From assembly GCA_013112585.1 (NCBI GenBank), contig JABFGH010000022.1, positions 23,308-87,307 on the forward strand: 64,000 bases of DNA, read 5' to 3'. Within the stretch, counting starts at the first letter, position 1; each line of letters begins with the position of its first letter. Below the pieces are notes generated by a model. It ran no database searches, was not told the origin of the DNA, and worked only from the letters and a program-made list of their open reading frames with translations. A program made the translations under genes and the position numbers. This document shows positions 1 to 8,680 of this stretch, piece by piece. Source of the stretch: Ignavibacteriota bacterium (GTDB lineage: Bacteria > Bacteroidota > Ignavibacteria > Ignavibacteriales > Melioribacteraceae).

Positions 1-95
1 CGAACGATTTTGAAATAGCAATAGAAGAAGGAGCAACTATTTTAAGAGTTGGCTCTGCAATTTTTGGTGAGAGAAATTATTCTAAACAAAATTAA
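1..95 (+). CDS. yggS: YggS/PLPBP-family pyridoxal-phosphate protein, C-terminal end only
   Basis: Only the last 30 codons are in the window, read in the frame starting at base 3; the gene begins before the window. The visible tail has the family's closing motif: an acidic helix ([18 protein letters not shown]) in which the arginine and the glycines contact the PLP phosphate region in known YggS structures. Family members hold PLP and help vitamin B6 and amino-acid homeostasis in the cytosol. It ends 6 bases before divIVA, so it is probably in the same operon, as yggS often is with division genes. Identification rests on this short tail. Confidence 0.8.
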   Translation, partial: NDFEIAIEEGATILRVGSAIFGERNYSKQN

Positions 96-101
96 TTTAA
101 G

Positions 102-635
102 ATGAAATATTCTCCGTTAGATATAAAGAATCAAGAGTTTAACAAATCAGTAAGGGGTTATAATACTGATGAAGTACAAATATACCTGGAAAGTTTATCC
201 GACTTTCTAGAAGAAATGTCTAACGAAAATGAAAAATTGCAAGTAGAGTTAGTAGAAACGAAAAAGCAGCTTGATGAGTATAAAAAAATTGAAAGAGAAC
301 TGCAGAGCACTCTGCTTAATGCTCAAGAGTCATCGAGTAAATCTGTTCAGACAACAAAAAAGCAAACTGAGTTGCTCTTAAAAGAATCAGAACTTAAAGC
401 TGCACAGATTGTTGAAAAGGCAAAAGAGGAAGCTAATTTTATTAGGAACTCGGTACTGAACTTAAAAGAAGAACGGATATTATTTATTGCAAAGCTGAAG
501 GCTATGGTGGAATCACAAAAGAAAATTCTTAAAATGAACACCGGCGGCGATAAGAGTGACAGTAAGGAAAATGATAATAAAGATAAGCCCCAAAGTGGAA
601 TAGATGTTGACGACATACTGGATAAAATACTATGA
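102..635 (+). CDS. DivIVA-domain coiled-coil protein
   Basis: 177 residues. The first 35 residues carry the DivIVA N-terminal signature (SPLDIKNQEF followed by RGYNTDEVQIYLE), which in characterised members binds curved or anionic membrane. Residues about 35-135 are a long heptad-rich coiled coil with Glu/Lys/Leu/Gln, and the tail (140-177) is acidic and low-complexity, ending in a short hydrophobic helix. No transmembrane segment is seen. It sits between yggS and punA, with a 4-base ATGA overlap to punA. DivIVA proteins organise poles or septa in Gram-positives; the role in a diderm of this type is unproven, so a cell-division or envelope-scaffold role is an inference. Confidence 0.85.
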   Translation: MKYSPLDIKNQEFNKSVRGYNTDEVQIYLESLSDFLEEMSNENEKLQVELVETKKQLDEYKKIERELQSTLLNAQESSSKSVQTTKKQTELLLKESELKAAQIVEKAKEEANFIRNSVLNLKEERILFIAKLKAMVESQKKILKMNTGGDKSDSKENDNKDKPQSGIDVDDILDKIL

Positions 636-1453
636 GTGAACTAAAAAAGAAGATTGAAGAGACATTAACCGAAATTAAAAAAGTAACAACTAATAGCTAT
701 GAAGTAGGAATCATTTTAGGTACCGGTCTCGGCGGATTAGTAAGTGAAATTGAAATTGAACATGAGATCGACTATGATCAACTTCCGCATTTCCCAATTT
801 CAACTGTCGAATCGCATCACGGAAAATTAATTTTCGGCAAGATTAACGGAAAGAATGTTGTAGCAATGCAGGGGCGTTTCCATTTTTACGAAGGCTACAG
901 TATGCAGCAGATAACTTATCCGGTTAGAGTGATGAAATTTTTGGGTGTTCAGACATTGCTTGTATCCAATGCCTGCGGCGGAATGAACCCTATTTACCGC
1001 AGGGGTGACGTGATGCTTATGCTTGATCATATAAATCTTATCGGCGATAACCCGCTTATAGGAAAAAATGAGGATGAACTTGGACCCAGATTTCCCGATA
1101 TGAGTGAACCGTATGATCTCGGATTAATAAAACTTGCTGAAGAGGTTGCACTTGAAAATAAAATTCCGGTTCAAAAAGGAGTGTATGTTGCAGTTGCCGG
1201 ACCCAATTTAGAAACACGAGCAGAGTACAGATTTTTAAGGAACATTGGTGCCGATGTTGTTGGTATGTCAACAATACCTGAAAACATTGTTGCAAACCAC
1301 ATGGGTATAAAAGTTCTTGGTATAAGCATAATAACAGATGAATGCTTTCCGGATTCGCTGCAGGCTGTTAATGTTCAAGAAATAATTGATACGGCTATGA
1401 AGGCAGAACCAAAAATGACATTGATAATGAAAGAGGTAATTAGAAAACTTTGA
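632..1453 (+). CDS. punA: Purine nucleoside phosphorylase, trimeric PNP type
   Basis: 273 residues, the normal length for the low-molecular-mass trimeric PNP (PNP/MTAP) family, which splits purine nucleosides with phosphate into base and ribose-1-phosphate for salvage. Visible signatures are the phosphate-binding GTGLGG loop near residue 30, the ESHHGKL histidine segment near 60, the MQGRFHFYEGY motif, the SNACGGMNP stretch near 114, the GPNLETRAEYRFLR motif near 195 and the GMSTIPE segment near 213. The start ATG overlaps the divIVA stop by 4 bases, indicating translational coupling, and the stop overlaps the TTG start of the next gene. Confidence 0.95.
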   Translation: MSELKKKIEETLTEIKKVTTNSYEVGIILGTGLGGLVSEIEIEHEIDYDQLPHFPISTVESHHGKLIFGKINGKNVVAMQGRFHFYEGYSMQQITYPVRVMKFLGVQTLLVSNACGGMNPIYRRGDVMLMLDHINLIGDNPLIGKNEDELGPRFPDMSEPYDLGLIKLAEEVALENKIPVQKGVYVAVAGPNLETRAEYRFLRNIGADVVGMSTIPENIVANHMGIKVLGISIITDECFPDSLQAVNVQEIIDTAMKAEPKMTLIMKEVIRKL

Positions 1454-2064
1454 AAAAAAACATTCTATATTACCTAACGCCTGTCCTTGCAGCCATTTTA
1501 ATTTTTGCATCAAATTTTTTGAATACCGATATATTTAATATTGGGTTTCAAAATTTTACCGTATGGTTTGTTCTTTCGTTATTTACCTTTGCTTGCGGTT
1601 GGCTTATGGATCAAACATTCGGGTGGGTGAAGGGCGGCAAGTTGTTATTTGCTGTAATTGTTGTTGCCGCATTTTTTGGGATTGTTCTCGTTTCATTTTT
1701 TCGTGAGTATTTTGGACTCAATGATTTACTCTCCGAAACACTAATACTTTACACACTTAGAAATGTTACACTCGGTACAATGGGATTCTTCGGTATGGCT
1801 ATTTCCCGTTTACTTATCTACGAAAAACAACTTGAAGCAAATAAAAAAATATTAGAAGATTATGAAGATAAAGTTCCGCTTGCAGAACGTGAAGCTGAAA
1901 TAGTATTGAAGGAAGCAAAATTAAAAGCCGAAGAACTTCTTTTAGAAACGCAGAAAAAATGTAACGAGTTGATTGAGTCAAAAAATAAAATTGATCGGCA
2001 GTTATCGGAACTGATAAAAACTGAAGAAGAATTACTTAAACAATACGAATCTAACGAAGAGTAA
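1450..2064 (+). CDS. Membrane protein with four TM helices and a C-terminal coiled coil, unknown function
   Basis: 204 residues from a TTG start that overlaps the punA stop by 4 bases. I do not recognise a family. Residues about 4-115 contain four hydrophobic segments (around 5-24, 36-54, 62-84 and 99-118). The remainder (about 125-204) is a charged, Glu/Lys-rich cytoplasmic coiled coil with pattern similar to the DivIVA protein two genes upstream (AELLLETQ-type repeats). Its place in the same operon suggests a membrane partner of DivIVA, but that is only inference. Confidence 0.7.
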   Translation: MKKNILYYLTPVLAAILIFASNFLNTDIFNIGFQNFTVWFVLSLFTFACGWLMDQTFGWVKGGKLLFAVIVVAAFFGIVLVSFFREYFGLNDLLSETLILYTLRNVTLGTMGFFGMAISRLLIYEKQLEANKKILEDYEDKVPLAEREAEIVLKEAKLKAEELLLETQKKCNELIESKNKIDRQLSELIKTEEELLKQYESNEE

Positions 2065-2086
2065 TTGAAGGAATTATATTAAAGTT

Positions 2087-5000
2087 ATGTTTAAACAGTA
2101 CAAAGATAAGATTAACTATTCAGAGATAGAAAAAGAGACGCTTAAGTTTTGGCAGGAAAACAATATTTTTGAAAAAAGTATTGAGACACGTGATAAAGAT
2201 AAATCGTTTACTTTTTATGAAGGTCCGCCAACCGCAAACGGTAAGCCCGGTCTTCATCATGTAATTGCACGTACATTAAAAGATTTAGTTTGCCGATATA
2301 AAACATTAAAGGGATATAGTGTATCCCGTAAAGCCGGGTGGGATACTCACGGGCTGCCGGTTGAAATAGAAGTTGAAAAAGCCCTCGGCATAAAAAGCAA
2401 AAGTGAAATACCTGAATTTGGAGTGGCAAAGTATAATGCCGCATGCCGTGAATCTGTTTTCACATATAAAGATATGTGGGAAGAGATGACAAGACGAATG
2501 GGCTATTGGGTAAACCTCGAAGATGCCTATGTTACCTGCACAAACGAATATATAGAATCTGTTTGGTGGGCATTAAAAACACTATTTGATAAAGGCTTAA
2601 TTTATAAAGATTATAAAATTGTTCCTCAATGCCCGCGTTCCGAAACAGTTCTCTCTTCACATGAATTAGCGCTTGGCTACAAAGAAACTAAAGACCCATC
2701 CGTTTATGTAGTTATGAAATTGGAAGAATCTGAATTAACCAAGGAGGGCGATACTTACTTTTTGGTATGGACTACTACACCCTGGACACTCATTTCAAAC
2801 GTTGCTCTTGCAGTGGGCAGTGACATCACTTACATAAAAATTAAAACTGATGATGCCTACTTAATTCTGGCAAAGGAAAGATTAGAAGTTATAAGAAACG
2901 AGTATGAAATTATTGCTGAATACAAAGGCAGCGAATTAGCAGGGCAGCATTACGAACAGCTATTCGATTATAAAAAAGTTGATAAAGATGCTTTCTATGT
3001 AATTGAAGGAGGTTTCGTTAGTACTGAAGATGGTTCCGGTATCGTTCATATAGCTCCTGCATTTGGTGCTGATGACTATGAAATATCAAAGAAACATAAT
3101 CTGCCGTTTCTTCAGCCTGTAACTAGAGGTGGATTGTTTACCGATGAGATTACTGATTTTGCCGGTCAGTTTGTTAAAGATGCCGATCCGGGAATTATCA
3201 AAAAATTAAAAGAGAAAAAACAGCTATACAAAAAAGAAACAATTACTCACTCTTACCCATTCAGTTGGCGTTTTGATAATGTGCCCGTAATTTATTACGC
3301 AAGAGAATCATGGTTTATTCGTACTACCTCTGTCGCCGATAGAATGGTTGAACTTAACAAAACAATAAACTGGTATCCGCCCGAAGTAGGAAGCGGCAGA
3401 TTCGGTAACTGGCTTGAAGAAAATAAGGATTGGGCATTATCGCGCGATAGGTTTTGGGCAACACCATTACCGATTTGGGTTAATGACGATGGTGATAAAT
3501 TTGCCGTAGGCAGTATTGAAGAATTGAAAGAAGGATATGTTGAGCGAGATGGAAAGCAAATCAAAGTTTCGGAATTAAATGAAGATGAGATTGATCTGCA
3601 TAAACCATTTGTTGATGAAGTTTTCTTTGAAAAAGAAGGCAGAATTTATAAACGCACACCCGAACTAATTGATGTCTGGTTTGATTCCGGTGCAATGCCG
3701 TTTGCACAATATCATTATCCTTTCGAGAACAAGGAGCTTTTCGAATCGCAATTTCCGGCAGATTATATTTGTGAAGGAATTGATCAGACACGGGGCTGGT
3801 TTTACACATTGCATGCAATTGCCACCATGCTTTTTGATAATGTGGCTTACAAAAATATTCTGGTTAACGAATTGATCTTGGATAAGAAAGGCATGAAGAT
3901 GTCGAAGACCAAAGGAAATGCAGTTGACCCGTTTACACTTTTTGATAAATATGGAGCCGATGCAACGAGATGGTATTTAGTAACTACAAGTCCGCCCTGG
4001 CGACCAACATTATTTGATGAAGACGGCTTGCTCGAAGTGCAGAGAAAATATTTCGGTACGCTTACAAATACATACAGCTTCTTTGCTCTGTATGCTAATT
4101 TGGATAAGTTTGAATTTACCGAAGACCCGATTGAATATAATAAACGACCGGAAATTGATAGATGGATTATTTCAAAACTCAATACCCTCATAAAAGATTA
4201 TGAGGAGAGTATGGAAAAATATGATGTTACAAAAGCAGCAAGAGAAGTTGCAGCTTTTACTATTGATCAGCTTTCAAACTGGTATGTTAGAAGAAACAGA
4301 CGAAGATTTTGGAAATCGGAGATAAGTGAAAATAAAATATCTGCATATCAAACTTTGTATGAATGCCTGTTGACAATTGCAAAATTGACATCACCATTTG
4401 CTCCTTTTATTGCTGAAGAAATTTATCAAAACTTAAACTCAGTTTCTAAAAAAGAAAATTTTGAGTCGGTTCACTTATCTTATTTACCTGTTCCCGGAAA
4501 TATTGATATTCAGTTAGAAGAGAAAATGGATATAGCTCAGCGAGTTGTTTATTTATCGAGAGCAATGAGAGCAAAAAGTAATTTAAAAGTCCGCCAGCCG
4601 CTAAAGCAAATTATGGTTGCTGTGGATGCTGAAAAGCGTGAAGCCGTACAGAATATGAAAGATGTTATTCTTGAAGAGGTTAATATTAAAGAACTTGTTG
4701 TGCTCGAGGATGATTCCGGAATTGTTAATAAATCTGCCAAAGCTAACTTTAAAAAGCTTGGACCTAAGTACGGCAAACTTGTAAAATCATTATCAAAAGT
4801 GATAGCAGATTTAGACCAGACATCAATAAGTAAATTGGAGAATGAGGGTAAACTAAATCTGAAAATTGACGACAATGATGTAACAATAGAGATAGATGAC
4901 GTAGAAATAATCAGCAGTGAAATTGAAGGCTGGGTTGTAGAAACCGATGCCGGAATAACCGTTGCAATAGATACAGAACTTACCGAAGAACTAATAGCCG

Positions 5001-5251
5001 AGGGATATGCGCGTGAATTTGTTAATCGAATACAAAACATGCGTAAAGAAGCCGGGCTTGATGTTGTTGATAGAATAAAAGTTCACTTGCAAGGTGATGA
5101 AAGATTTGTAAATTATATAAGCAATTTTAATAAATATATTATGAACGAGACACTAGCGAATAATATTGTTTCTGGTTCCAATTCTGAAGGCTTTGAGCAA
5201 GAATGGAAAATAGGGGAGTTCGGGTGTAAAATTACAATCATTAAGGATTGA
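2087..5251 (+). CDS. ileS: Isoleucyl-tRNA synthetase, type 2, with swapped GLHH signature
   Basis: 1054 residues, the length of the eukaryote-like type 2 IleRS rather than the about 940 of type 1. It charges tRNA-Ile and edits valine. The class I signature that normally reads HxGH is here GLHH (residues 55-58, bases 2249-2260, after PPTANGKP). The KMSKS loop is KMSKT at 604-608. The WDTHGLPVE segment and the CP1 editing domain (VWTTTPWTL near 225) are intact, and the C-terminal anticodon-binding part is present. There is no C-terminal zinc finger of the type 1 enzyme. A Shine-Dalgarno-like AAGGA lies upstream of the ATG. The GxHH swap has been described in a subclass of mupirocin hyper-resistant type 2 enzymes. 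Confidence 0.97.
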   Translation: MFKQYKDKINYSEIEKETLKFWQENNIFEKSIETRDKDKSFTFYEGPPTANGKPGLHHVIARTLKDLVCRYKTLKGYSVSRKAGWDTHGLPVEIEVEKALGIKSKSEIPEFGVAKYNAACRESVFTYKDMWEEMTRRMGYWVNLEDAYVTCTNEYIESVWWALKTLFDKGLIYKDYKIVPQCPRSETVLSSHELALGYKETKDPSVYVVMKLEESELTKEGDTYFLVWTTTPWTLISNVALAVGSDITYIKIKTDDAYLILAKERLEVIRNEYEIIAEYKGSELAGQHYEQLFDYKKVDKDAFYVIEGGFVSTEDGSGIVHIAPAFGADDYEISKKHNLPFLQPVTRGGLFTDEITDFAGQFVKDADPGIIKKLKEKKQLYKKETITHSYPFSWRFDNVPVIYYARESWFIRTTSVADRMVELNKTINWYPPEVGSGRFGNWLEENKDWALSRDRFWATPLPIWVNDDGDKFAVGSIEELKEGYVERDGKQIKVSELNEDEIDLHKPFVDEVFFEKEGRIYKRTPELIDVWFDSGAMPFAQYHYPFENKELFESQFPADYICEGIDQTRGWFYTLHAIATMLFDNVAYKNILVNELILDKKGMKMSKTKGNAVDPFTLFDKYGADATRWYLVTTSPPWRPTLFDEDGLLEVQRKYFGTLTNTYSFFALYANLDKFEFTEDPIEYNKRPEIDRWIISKLNTLIKDYEESMEKYDVTKAAREVAAFTIDQLSNWYVRRNRRRFWKSEISENKISAYQTLYECLLTIAKLTSPFAPFIAEEIYQNLNSVSKKENFESVHLSYLPVPGNIDIQLEEKMDIAQRVVYLSRAMRAKSNLKVRQPLKQIMVAVDAEKREAVQNMKDVILEEVNIKELVVLEDDSGIVNKSAKANFKKLGPKYGKLVKSLSKVIADLDQTSISKLENEGKLNLKIDDNDVTIEIDDVEIISSEIEGWVVETDAGITVAIDTELTEELIAEGYAREFVNRIQNMRKEAGLDVVDRIKVHLQGDERFVNYISNFNKYIMNETLANNIVSGSNSEGFEQEWKIGEFGCKITIIKD

Positions 5252-5276
5252 TTTTATTTGGTAACTGGAGGTAAAG

Positions 5277-6122
5277 ATGCCTAAAAAAACTAATAAAAAA
5301 ACAAAAGTAAAAAAATCTTCGGTAAAAGCAGCTCCTAAAAAGGCAGCTAAAAAGAAGTCAGTAAAAAAAGCAGCTCCTAAAAAAGTTGTTAAAAAATCAA
5401 CTGCTAAAAAAACAGCCGTTAAAAAAGCAGCTCCTAAAAAAACTGTAAAAAAGAAAACCGTAAAAAAAGCGGCAGCTAAAAAAACAGTTAAAAAGGCAGC
5501 AGTTAAAAAATCGGCACCAAAAAAAGTAACTACTAAAAAGTCTGCATCTGCAAAGAGCAGTAAAACTACTAAATCTAAACCGTCCACTAAAGTGAAGAAA
5601 ACAGTGAGTACAAAAAAATCACCGGCTGCAAAAACGACGAAAAAAACTTCCGCAAAAGCAGCTAAGCAGAAAGAAGTTGAAGTTATTTCACCATCAAAAA
5701 AAGTAAAGAAAATTAAAGGTTACAACAAAGCCGATCTTGAAAAATTCAAACAAGTTATTTTAGATAAAAGAGAAGAGATAATCGAACAGCTTCAGAACCT
5801 AAAAGACCAGATGATGGACCCAACTACCGGGCAGTATGTTAATGAAAGTTCTCCATATTCATTGCATATGGCTGAGCAGGGAACGGATGCACAAGAAAGA
5901 GAAAAGCTGTACCTCTGGGCACAGAGAGCAAATAAATTTTTAGGTTACCTTGAAGATGCGCTGCAGCGAATTGAAAGTGGTACCTACGGTATTTGCATTG
6001 ACTGTATCGATGAACCGAAAAATCTATGCCCCACTTGTCCGTTAGTACCTAAGGATAGACTAATGGCAGTACCGCATACGCAGCATTGCCTGCAAGTAAA
6101 ACAGACAATGAGAAAAAGTTAA
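5277..6122 (+). CDS. Histone-H1-like Lys/Ala-rich tail fused to a DksA/TraR zinc-finger domain
   Basis: 281 residues in two parts. Residues 1 to about 145 are almost only Lys, Ala, Pro, Thr, Ser and Val in AAPKK/VKK repeats, like bacterial histone-H1 homologues that bind DNA non-specifically. Residues about 147-281 are a DksA/TraR family domain: a helical hairpin, a GTDAQEREK tip with acidic residues, and a cysteine region near the end. The cysteines are unusual: C240/C243 and C251/C254 form two close CxxC pairs, followed by a single C271, where typical DksA-type proteins have CxxC-x17-CxxC. DksA-type proteins act on RNA polymerase with ppGpp. The tail could anchor it to the nucleoid; this is inferred. 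SD AGGAGG-like sequence (CTGGAGGT) precedes the ATG. Confidence 0.88.
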   Translation: MPKKTNKKTKVKKSSVKAAPKKAAKKKSVKKAAPKKVVKKSTAKKTAVKKAAPKKTVKKKTVKKAAAKKTVKKAAVKKSAPKKVTTKKSASAKSSKTTKSKPSTKVKKTVSTKKSPAAKTTKKTSAKAAKQKEVEVISPSKKVKKIKGYNKADLEKFKQVILDKREEIIEQLQNLKDQMMDPTTGQYVNESSPYSLHMAEQGTDAQEREKLYLWAQRANKFLGYLEDALQRIESGTYGICIDCIDEPKNLCPTCPLVPKDRLMAVPHTQHCLQVKQTMRKS

Positions 6123-6141
6123 TTCAAATTAGGTAACTTAG

Positions 6142-6882
6142 TTGAGAGTAATCTTAGTCTCGGCACTTGTTCTTATTGCCGATCAAATAACAAAATTATT
6201 AATTAAGGGAATTTCGATTCCCTTTTTGAATATTAATACCGAAGGTTTTCAATACGGTAAAAGTATAGAAGTCTTTGGTTCTTTCTTTCGGATAACATTT
6301 GTGGAAAATCCGGGAATGGCGTTCGGTATCGGGGTTGGCGAGACTACCAAAATTTTCCTTTCTATATTTTCACTTGCCGCCGGTATTGGAATTTTAATTT
6401 ACCTCTACAAACTCCGCAATGAAAAGTTTATTATTAGATTTGCATTAGCCCTTGTTTTAGGCGGTGCCATCGGCAACTTTATCGATAGAACATTTTACGG
6501 AATTCTTTTTGAATATGCGCCTCTTTTTTACGGTAGGGTTGTTGATTTTTTAGATGTGGATTTTTTTGACTTCTCACTGTTCGGTCATACTTACAACAGG
6601 TGGCCCATTTTTAATATTGCGGATACGGCAGTTACGGTAGGTGTTGTCTTGCTGTTAATTTTTCATAATACGGTTAATAATGAAAGTGAAGTTAAGGAAA
6701 CAGAAGAATTGTTGAATTCTGAAATTTCAGGCACACCATCTCCGGTACCTTTAAGCACTGAGATTGGTAGTGGAACGATAGAAGATAATAGCGATGAAAT
6801 TAATTATGGCGGAACAGGTAATTTTCAAAAAAGGCAAGTGATAAATGGCGAAGATAATAACAGAAAGAGTTCTAACAATTGA
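6142..6882 (+). CDS. lspA: Lipoprotein signal peptidase II with a long hydrophilic C-terminal tail
   Basis: 246 residues from a TTG start, against the usual 150-200. It removes signal peptides of prolipoproteins in the inner membrane. The four TM helices are clear, with the family motifs DQITK near 14, ENPGMAFG near 55, GGAIGNFIDR near 107, and the two catalytic aspartates D135 (in GRVVDFLD) and D161 (in FNIADTAVT). Two insertions, in the first periplasmic loop and around 118-130, and a polar 65-residue tail explain the length. The tail overlaps the rluD start by 38 bases. AGG upstream supports the TTG start. Confidence 0.93.
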   Translation: MRVILVSALVLIADQITKLLIKGISIPFLNINTEGFQYGKSIEVFGSFFRITFVENPGMAFGIGVGETTKIFLSIFSLAAGIGILIYLYKLRNEKFIIRFALALVLGGAIGNFIDRTFYGILFEYAPLFYGRVVDFLDVDFFDFSLFGHTYNRWPIFNIADTAVTVGVVLLLIFHNTVNNESEVKETEELLNSEISGTPSPVPLSTEIGSGTIEDNSDEINYGGTGNFQKRQVINGEDNNRKSSNN

Positions 6883-7825
6883 GGTTACCGAAGGGAAAAA
6901 GAAAGAACGAATTGATACCTATCTTACTAACTCGATTGAAAATTGTACACGTTCCCGAATTCAAAAATTAATTAAAGCAGGTTATGTTGAAGTAAATGGC
7001 TCACCTGTTAAACCGAACTACCAAATTGAACCACTTGATGTAATAAAAGTAACAATACCTGTTTCACCCCGCCCCGATGAAACTGAAGCCGAAGATATAC
7101 CGGTAGAGGTTGTTTATGAAGATGAATATTTACTGATTGTAAATAAGCCTGCCGGAATGGTAGTGCATCCATCGCTTGGCAACTACACCGGTACACTTGT
7201 TAACGCATTATTGAACTACACCAAAAATTTAAGTGAACTGAACGAATCGAGCCGACCCGGTATTGTACATCGGCTTGATAAAGATACTAGCGGACTGCTG
7301 CTCGTTGCAAAGGATGTGTGGACTCATGCTCAATTAGCAAAACAGTTTGCCGATCACACAACCGAACGGGAATACTGGGCAGTCTGCTGGGGAGTATTCA
7401 AGGAGAAGAGCGGTGAGGTTATTGGTAATATTACCAGAAGCAAAAAAGATAGAAAGATTTTTACTGTTGATAAAACAGAAGGGAAGCATGCACATACTTT
7501 TTTTGAAGTTATTGAAGAATACGAATTTTGCTCCCTTGTTAAGCTTAAATTAAAAACAGGAAGAACTCACCAAATTCGTGTTCACATGTCATACATTAAT
7601 CATCCCGTGTTCGGTGATCCAACTTACGGCGGGAGAAGAATTGTTTATGGAACAGAGTTAGCTAAAATGAGAAGCCGTGTAAATAATCTATTGAAGATAA
7701 TGGAACGGCAGGCACTGCATGCAAAAACTATCGGCTTTTTTCATCCTCATAAAAAAGAGAGAGTTTTTATTGAATCAGAATTGCCCGAGGATATTTTACA
7801 GTTAATTGAAGAGTTAAAAAAATAA
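6845..7825 (+). CDS. rluD: RluA/RluD-family pseudouridine synthase
   Basis: 326 residues. An N-terminal S4 RNA-binding domain (about 15-75, with RSRIQKLIKAGYVEVNG) is followed by the RluA-type catalytic domain. The catalytic aspartate sits in HRLDKDTSGLLLVAK (about residue 140), and GRTHQIRVH with GDPTYGG complete the active site. Such enzymes isomerise uridine in helix 69 of 23S rRNA (RluD) or related sites; the exact target cannot be told from sequence. The gene starts inside the lspA tail and ends the housekeeping operon. Confidence 0.93.
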   Translation: MAKIITERVLTIEVTEGKKKERIDTYLTNSIENCTRSRIQKLIKAGYVEVNGSPVKPNYQIEPLDVIKVTIPVSPRPDETEAEDIPVEVVYEDEYLLIVNKPAGMVVHPSLGNYTGTLVNALLNYTKNLSELNESSRPGIVHRLDKDTSGLLLVAKDVWTHAQLAKQFADHTTEREYWAVCWGVFKEKSGEVIGNITRSKKDRKIFTVDKTEGKHAHTFFEVIEEYEFCSLVKLKLKTGRTHQIRVHMSYINHPVFGDPTYGGRRIVYGTELAKMRSRVNNLLKIMERQALHAKTIGFFHPHKKERVFIESELPEDILQLIEELKK

Positions 7826-7868
7826 AATATATAGAAACCTTTGAATAACCTCTGAATAAACTGGTTCG

Positions 7869-7990
7869 GGTCATTGCGATCCCGATGCTGTTTATCGGGA
7901 GAAGCAATCTGCCAAAAAGTGAGAGATTGTCGCATCCCGACTGAAGAACATCGGGATGCTCCCGAAGGGATTCCTTTTGAAGTAATGACA
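7869..7990. repeat. Dispersed palindromic repeat (about 120 bp) downstream of rluD
   Basis: A non-coding element with imperfectly inverted ends: GGTCATTGCGA at the left and AGTAATGACA at the right. Between them lie the inverted words GAAGCAATCT/GAGATTGT and two copies of a CCCGATG/CATCGGG hairpin. Elements with a TCATTGCGA...GAAGCAATCTC...CAATGAC layout are common in intergenic DNA of this bacterial group. It may fold as a long hairpin between rluD and the convergent gene, and so end transcription on either side. Confidence 0.65.
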
Positions 7991-8021
7991 AAACATATGT
8001 TATTCTTAGGCTTCAGATAAT

Positions 8022-8453
8022 TTAATACTTATCTTTGTGCTTAGATAAGTGATAGATCAAAAGCCCCAAAGTAGCCGCAGCATTAGTATATCCCAATATT
8101 TCACCTAAAACTCCTAAATCTTTTTTCCTTTGGAAACCGGGAATTAGTTTCATGGCGCTTTGCAGATTTTTATTATACCGTTTAAAATCGTTTGATAAGG
8201 ATTTAGTCTCGAGTTTGCTGCTGTAGAATTGATAAGAATTATAGTAAGAATAATTCATTACATCTAAATTAAATTTTACTCTATCAGAATAAAAAGAGTT
8301 TTGGGGAATTGAATACTTGAACCCGGCTTCGGGCAACTTAAAACTTTCTACGCCGGATGAATCAGATCCGCTTATAATTTGATTGCTGCTGTTTTTATCT
8401 TGAGCAATAATTTGTGAAGTAATAATTAGCAGTATGAATATAATTTTATACAA
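8022..8453 (-). CDS. Small exported protein, unknown
   Basis: 143 residues from a TTG start. Residues 1-18 form a typical signal peptide (ILLIITSQIIAQ, cleavage expected after AQ). The mature part is polar, rich in Ser, Asn and Tyr, with a hydrophobic stretch near the C-terminus (about 117-136, LGVLGEILGYTNAAATLG) that could be a membrane segment. No known domain is recognised. It lies alone between a repeat on its downstream side and a low-complexity AT stretch upstream. Confidence 0.6.
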   Translation of the reverse strand: MYKIIFILLIITSQIIAQDKNSSNQIISGSDSSGVESFKLPEAGFKYSIPQNSFYSDRVKFNLDVMNYSYYNSYQFYSSKLETKSLSNDFKRYNKNLQSAMKLIPGFQRKKDLGVLGEILGYTNAAATLGLLIYHLSKHKDKY

Positions 8454-8469
8454 AAATACTCTGGTTTAA

Positions 8470-8540
8470 TTACAAATTACAAATCCCAAAAAACAAATAA
8501 CAAACTCAAATAACAAGTCCCAAATGACAAACCTCAAATT
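8470..8540. repeat. Low-complexity CAAAT(A/T)ACAAA-type intergenic repeat
   Basis: A run of degenerate units such as CAAATTACAAATCCC, CAAATAACAAA and CAAATGACAAAC. The same family is found in the opposite orientation at 51496-51650. It encodes nothing on either strand. Such runs are scattered between genes in this bacterial group. Confidence 0.6.
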
Positions 8541-8577
8541 GTTGTGCTCTTAACCTGAAAACCTGCAACCAAATTAT

Positions 8578-8631
8578 AAAAAAGCCGCTAATCATAATTC
8601 CTGCCTATCGGCAAGCAAGTGAAAAGCGGCT
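8578..8631 (-). terminator. Rho-independent terminator after the 515-residue cytochrome gene
   Basis: On the minus strand the arms AGCCGCT (8631-8625) and AGCGGCT (8589-8583) pair and are followed by a run of T (A run at 8578-8583 on the plus strand). The loop is large and holds a short CTGCC-TATC-GGCAAG palindrome that looks like a small inserted repeat. It lies 50 bases after the stop of the cytochrome gene. Confidence 0.7.
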
Positions 8632-8680
8632 AAATCATTTAAGAATCTATTCTAAATTCTAACTACTAGCTTCTAACTAC

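Noticed and set aside
5153..5587. Minus-strand frame of 144 codons opposite the Lys/Ala-rich repeat
   Set aside because: It is the shadow of the AAA/GCT-rich coding repeat on the other strand; Phe/Leu/Ala-rich composition and no start signal.
7869..7990. Insertion sequence downstream of rluD
   Set aside because: Imperfectly inverted ends, but only about 120 bp with no ORF; it fits a dispersed palindromic repeat better.
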